Assembly: GCA_006937955.1 (NCBI GenBank)
Contig: SSNP01000084.1
Location: 1,025,090 to 1,089,089 of the forward strand
Direction of reading: 5' to 3'
Origin: Pachypanchax playfairii
Lineage: Eukaryota; Chordata; Actinopteri; Cyprinodontiformes; Aplocheilidae
DNA length: 64,000 nt
Numbering within the stretch: position 1 is the stretch's first letter; every line of letters begins with the position of its first letter. Positions 60,001 to 64,000 of this stretch are shown here, piece by piece. Below the pieces are notes generated by a model. The model was not told the origin of the DNA, did no database searches, and was given only the letters and a program-made list of their open reading frames with translations. The translations under genes and the position numbers were made by a program.

Positions 60001-63000
60001 GTGAACAGAGAGAAACTTGTAAATAACTCATGAAAGAATAAAGTCGCGTTAAAACCAAACACACCATTGTTTTTCTTGTGAAATTACCAATAAGTTTGAT
60101 GTGTCACATGACCATCTTCCTATTGAAAAAAACAAAAGTTGGGTCCAAGATGGCCAACTTCAAATGTTTCATCCTGCAGTAATTATGATGCATGTAATCC
60201 AGCAATAATTACATCCAAATAGTATACTAATTAAATTGTTATTTGTTGTTTTCTGTGTGATTTGTTTGTGTGTATTGTGAGGAAGGTGGGTTGTATTGCA
60301 AATTAGGTTTGGAAGGATAATGATAAAAAAAATGCCTTTTCTGTTTACAAAAAATGGTATTGATGTCTGTGTCGACTCAAGCATACACCACATTATACTG
60401 TCTTTACCTTTTATAGATTTGTTGTGAAATGTGTGTTTTTCCTATTTTTTTATACAATAACAGTCCACAATAATTGGGACACTGAGTAAAATAAATTAAA
60501 AAGAATGCAATATTTTGCAAATCTCATAAATCCAATTTTTTTTCCAAACAGACCATAAAAACATAACAGATATTCTAATATTTTTTTTAGAAAATATGAG
60601 CTCCTTTTAAATTTGACTGCAGCAACACTTATCAAAAAAAGTTGGAACAGACACAACTAAAAGCTCCAAGTAACTGACACGAATCAAAACCAACTGAAGG
60701 AACATTTGAGAACTAATTAGGTTAATTGGCAACAGCTCAGTAACATGTCAGAAAGGCAGAGCCTCTTTGATGTAAAGATAAGCAGAGGTTCACCAATCTG
60801 TAACAAACTGCATCTAAACAGTTTGAAAAAAATGTTCATCAGTGGTTAAATATGAAGACTTTGGAGATTCCCTCCATCTACAGGGAATATTATCATCAAA
60901 AAATTCAGCTGTATGTAAACATGATCCAGAAACTACATTATCTTCTCTGGTCTGTGGTCAGATTTTGTCCATATCAGAAATTATCTTTGGAAATCGTACA
61001 GGCCGTGTCCTACAGACTTAAGAGAAGAGGGACCATTTGGCTTGTTATCAACAGACAGTTCTGCGTCTTTGATGGCATGGGGTTGTATTAGTACCTATTG
61101 TGTGGGTAGCTTACACATATGGAAAGACTCTATAAATGCTGAAAGATACATAAAGGCTTTAGAGAAACATGTGTGCCAATTTGGACAGCATCTCCTTCAG
61201 GGAAGGCATTGCATATTTCAGCGATACAATGTTAAACCCCATATTGCATCATTCACAACAGCAAGACTTCATATGAGAATAGTCTGTGTGCTGAACTGAG
61301 CTGCCTGCAGTCCAGATCTTTCACCAAAAAAACATTTGGCACACCATGAAATTAAAAATATGGTGACAAAGTCCAGGACTGTGAGCAGCTAGAATCCTGC
61401 ATCAGACAAGAATGGAACAACATTCCTCTCTTAAAACTCCAGCAGCTGGTCTCCTCACTTACCAGATGTCCACAGACAGATGTTAAAAGTAGCAGGGATG
61501 CTACACAATGGTAAACATCACCCTGTTCCAATTTTTTTTTAGATCTGTTACTACCATCAAATTAAGTGTGAGCTATTATTTTTCATTTCAGTTCATTCAG
61601 TTTTTGTTTTCATTTTACACAGTGTCAGGAATTTTGTGGAATTTGGGTCTTTCAAATTAATAGTTTCTCACCCTAATCTTTTTTAACTTCATTTGAAGCT
61701 TAGATTACGGGTTTTTCAGATTAAAATAGTCAAGTTAATTTTTTAATTAAGTCCTTCATCAATACAATAATCAAAATTCCCCGTAACACATACTTTTAAG
61801 TTGATTTTGGGTTCTTCACATAGTTGGGCAATATCTTTTTAAAGGTGTTAACAAGCAGTGCGTGGTGCTCTTTTATGGTGCTATGGGAACATTGTATGTT
61901 CATCACAAACTGACATAAAGACAAGCTGCTTTGGCCAACTCACCTTTTTTAAAATGACAAAATGACACTAATGTAGAGATAAAATATACTCTGAAAACCA
62001 AAATGTGCAAACAGTTTATGCACAGCATGTGTATGTTTTGATAAATTGGCTCTTGATTGTGTGCTGAAAATGTTCTTTATGCCTTTATCTCTTCAGTTCT
62101 CTACGGCCTCGTTCTTCTTCTAAACTCATAATGTTAAAATTGATTCAGAGGTGGTAAGGACAAAGCTTCTTTGTGTTTTATTTTTAATTTTTTTTTCTCT
62201 GCGTCACTTGGATGCGCTTTTTTTGTTTACATTGCATGTAAAACCCAAAAAACTGGGCACCCCTTAAGTATTTTTAACAGGAAAATGAACTGCTCCATCA
62301 ATGTTAACATTTTACTCATACTGGACACCATCGCACTGCAGCTAACAGAATTTTTTTCTTAAAACCTTTTTTACTCTCCAAAACAACTATCAGATTATTT
62401 TGAGTCTTCTATATTTATTATATATTTATTTATTACAGTATCATTTATTAATGAAGTGAACACAATAATAATGCAGGTTATTTACTGTTTACCTGCTGGC
62501 TGCCAGTAAATTTGCACTTTATGCTTTACTAAACAACATATTTAAAAGCCATTAATGAGCCCATGTTCTCATCAGATTTATTTCATTCCCTCTAAAACTT
62601 TATGAGACGGAAACTGTAGTTCACTCGATCTTGTATTATTTTGCCACATAGTGTGGTGATGAGGCCCCAAAGTGTCCGTCTTGTTCCTACAACTGGATGT
62701 GCATGTGTTTGAACAAATTCTCCTGGCTGTGTGTCGTTGGTTTACAGTGTTAAACACTGAGCTAAAAACATGCATTTAGATTGTACTGCTTGCAAACAGT
62801 CACCAGCACTTTTTTGAGAATTAACCATATGAGATCTTAATTAATGTGGAGTAAAAAAAAGTCAACATCAGCTGTTTAGTTTGGTCTTCCAGCTGTTTTG
62901 ATGCTCTGCACAGTTCTGCATCCACAGTCAGCTTGTTGGAACTTTGTGATGCATAAAAATGTTTCTTCCAATTGTAAAATGAGCAAATAAACATAAATCT

Positions 63001-63275
63001 GAGGTTAGGAATCTGTTGTACATAGACAATTATGTTTGATAAAGATACATGTCTGTATATTTAACTGTAAGTATAATTTTATTACAATTCAAAAATTAGG
63101 TAAAGGTATTTTTCACGGTGCTTTAAATGTATGTATTAAAAGATTTATAAGTGCATGCAATAAAATCCACATTTCCCTGTGTGCGTTTTGCTAACAGGTG
63201 ACTAACATTTCTTATTTTGTTTTATTGTAGCTCAGTGGAGAACGTGTTGAAAACACTGGTGAAAAGCTGCAGACC
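57083..63275 (+). CDS. psme4: proteasome activator PA200 (PSME4), first four exons
   Basis: PA200/Blm10 caps the 20S proteasome, opens its gate and promotes degradation of acetylated histones and other substrates in the nucleus (family knowledge). Exons: 57083-57279, 58382-58522, 58684-58800, 63231-63275; each ends in phase 2 and the splice sites are canonical. They encode 166 codons with near-vertebrate identity at [86 protein letters not shown] and VLKTLVKSCR. The remaining, roughly nine-tenths, of the HEAT-repeat protein lies to the right. The first 10 residues (MKRVQSDNLG) are shorter than the human leader, consistent with the upstream in-frame stop at 57047. Confidence 0.95.
58955..60218 (-). 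mobile_element. decayed mariner-like transposon with long TIRs
   Basis: Ends are inverted for about 150 bases: GGATGTAATTATTGCTGGAT on the left, ATCCAGCAATAATTACATCC (one short gap) on the right. The transposase reads on the minus strand. 60062-59508 contains an HTH-like part (THEERIKIVLTYGERSNRVI), FSDKANFYVNGEVNKQN with the first catalytic D, and VMVWCGIWG. After a stop, the next frame holds FFQQDGAPPHYG with the second D, and a further frame shift leads to PWSPDLTP, a stop and DFYLWG. These stops and shifts make it inactive. It sits in psme4 intron 3. Confidence 0.88.
60462..61648 (+). mobile_element. decayed Tc1-like transposon
   Basis: Left-end phrases (GAATGCAATATTTTGCAAAT, AAAAAGTTGGAACAG, GGCAACAGCTCAGTAACATG, AGCAGAGGTTCACCAATCTG) and the inverted right end (CCTGTTCCAATTTTTTTT, TTTTACACAGTGTC) are those of a Tc1 family I know from many fish. 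Coding remnants are frame-shifted: YHQKIQLYVNMIQKL and then SLMAWGCISTYCVGSLHIWK followed by DSINAERYIKALEKHV, matching the MVWGCxSxxGVGxL...NAExYxxILE region. No intact DDE core remains. Confidence 0.85.
61650..63230. other. psme4: rest of psme4 intron 3, nothing assigned
   Basis: AT-rich intron sequence up to the strong acceptor TTTTATTGTAG|C at 63230/63231. No repeat family was recognised with confidence. Confidence 0.45.
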
Positions 63276-63659
63276 GTGAGTACATCTTTATATATCTGTC
63301 AGTGAAGCACCTCCCCCATCTTCATATGGGACATAAATGCTTTCACTACAGAAAGTCATAGTTAATCGTGTCACCAGCAGGTCTCAGTAATTGTGTTTTC
63401 CAGAGTTGTGCGCATGCAGATATCTCAGACATGCACCAGAACTTGTACCTGAGTTTGCTCCTACGGTAGTCAGATAATCCTATTACTTTATCTAATTCTG
63501 TCTACTGTGCGAGTTTCCTGTACCTGTGAGAGGAGGGAATGATTTGTCGTGAGCTGCTTAGACGCTGTATATCAGCCACGATGAAGGGCGAGAATCTGCA
63601 CTCTGACATTTATTTAGTCCTTCAGCGGATGTGGCATCAATGAGAAAGCATGCAGGTGA

Positions 63660-63925
63660 TATTAGATAAAATTTTGTTTATTCAAACATGGAATGAACCA
63701 TACAAATCTACAAGATTTAAACCAATGTTAAAAATTTTCAGAATCTTGACTGCTCCCCTTTGGGGACATTACCCTCCCCTGCTGATGTGCCAGTCGTAGG
63801 TGTTTCATTTGGACCCCAGTTTCCTTTGCTTTGTGGACAAAATGTGACCGGAAACTGTGATCAGCAATGTAATGGAGAGGTTCAGTGGTCTGGCACACTG
63901 ACCCTATCGGATGAATCCCCATTTA
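63660..63925 (-). other. possible 3' end of an inserted transcript or element
   Basis: The minus strand shows a 64-codon frame (63922-63728; a second frame gives FPVTFCPQSKGNWGPNETPT) followed by a stop and a short T/A-rich tail with AATAAA at about 63684-63679. That layout resembles the 3' end of a retrocopy or transposon in psme4 intron 4. No family was recognised and it may be chance. Confidence 0.25.
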
Positions 63926-64000
63926 AGTTTCTGTGTGGGTCATTTGTTTCATACCTCTTGCTTGTTCTCTCTTACAAAAATCTGTAATCACTAAGTTTCT

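Noticed and set aside
1..64000. CRISPR arrays, bacterial operons, integrated virus genes or rRNA genes
   Set aside because: No regularly spaced direct repeats, no retroviral gag/pol/env-like frames and no rRNA-like segments were seen; the window is ordinary vertebrate genomic DNA with transposon debris.

Overview
The window is AT-rich genomic DNA of a teleost fish. Evidence: intron-rich vertebrate genes, a gene order matching the vertebrate THBS2-WDR27 neighbourhood, and many fish-type dispersed repeats (Tc1/mariner relics, MITEs, a tRNA-derived SINE, LINE fragments, a long tetranucleotide microsatellite). A percomorph is my guess from the repeat style; the species cannot be read from the sequence.

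Three protein genes account for essentially all convincing coding sequence. (1) thbs2 (thrombospondin-2), minus strand, from a 5' non-coding exon near 11.3-11.5 kb to beyond the left edge. Sixteen coding exons were joined in phase (927 codons): signal peptide, laminin-G-like N-domain, trimerising coiled coil, VWC, three type 1 repeats, three EGF-like repeats and most of the type 3 calcium repeats. The last part of the type 3 region and the C-terminal lectin-like domain lie outside the window. (2) wdr27 (WD repeat protein 27), minus strand, 24.1-55.8 kb, complete: 24 coding exons, 788 residues, two WD blocks joined by a basic linker. (3) psme4 (PA200 proteasome activator), plus strand, from 57.08 kb; only the first four coding exons (166 codons) are inside the window. 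wdr27 and psme4 are head to head across a 1.27-kb shared promoter region.

Layout: 1-11.5 kb thbs2; 11.5-24.1 kb intergenic with a microsatellite, LINE/SINE debris, a small terminal-inverted-repeat element with an apparent 11-bp target duplication, and a decayed transposon-type exon; 24.1-55.8 kb wdr27, whose long introns hold at least six MITE-like elements and LINE pieces; 55.8-57.1 kb divergent promoter; 57.1-64 kb psme4 5' end, whose intron 3 carries a decayed mariner-like element and a decayed Tc1-like element.

I found no operon, CRISPR array, virus or gene cluster, and nothing amounting to a new biological system. The best single oddity is wdr27 intron 19: its 5' splice site and branch site look like those of a minor-spliceosome (U12-type) intron, but its termini are GC-AG. 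Exon boundaries come from reading splice sites, phase and remembered vertebrate orthologues; no alignment or database search was run.
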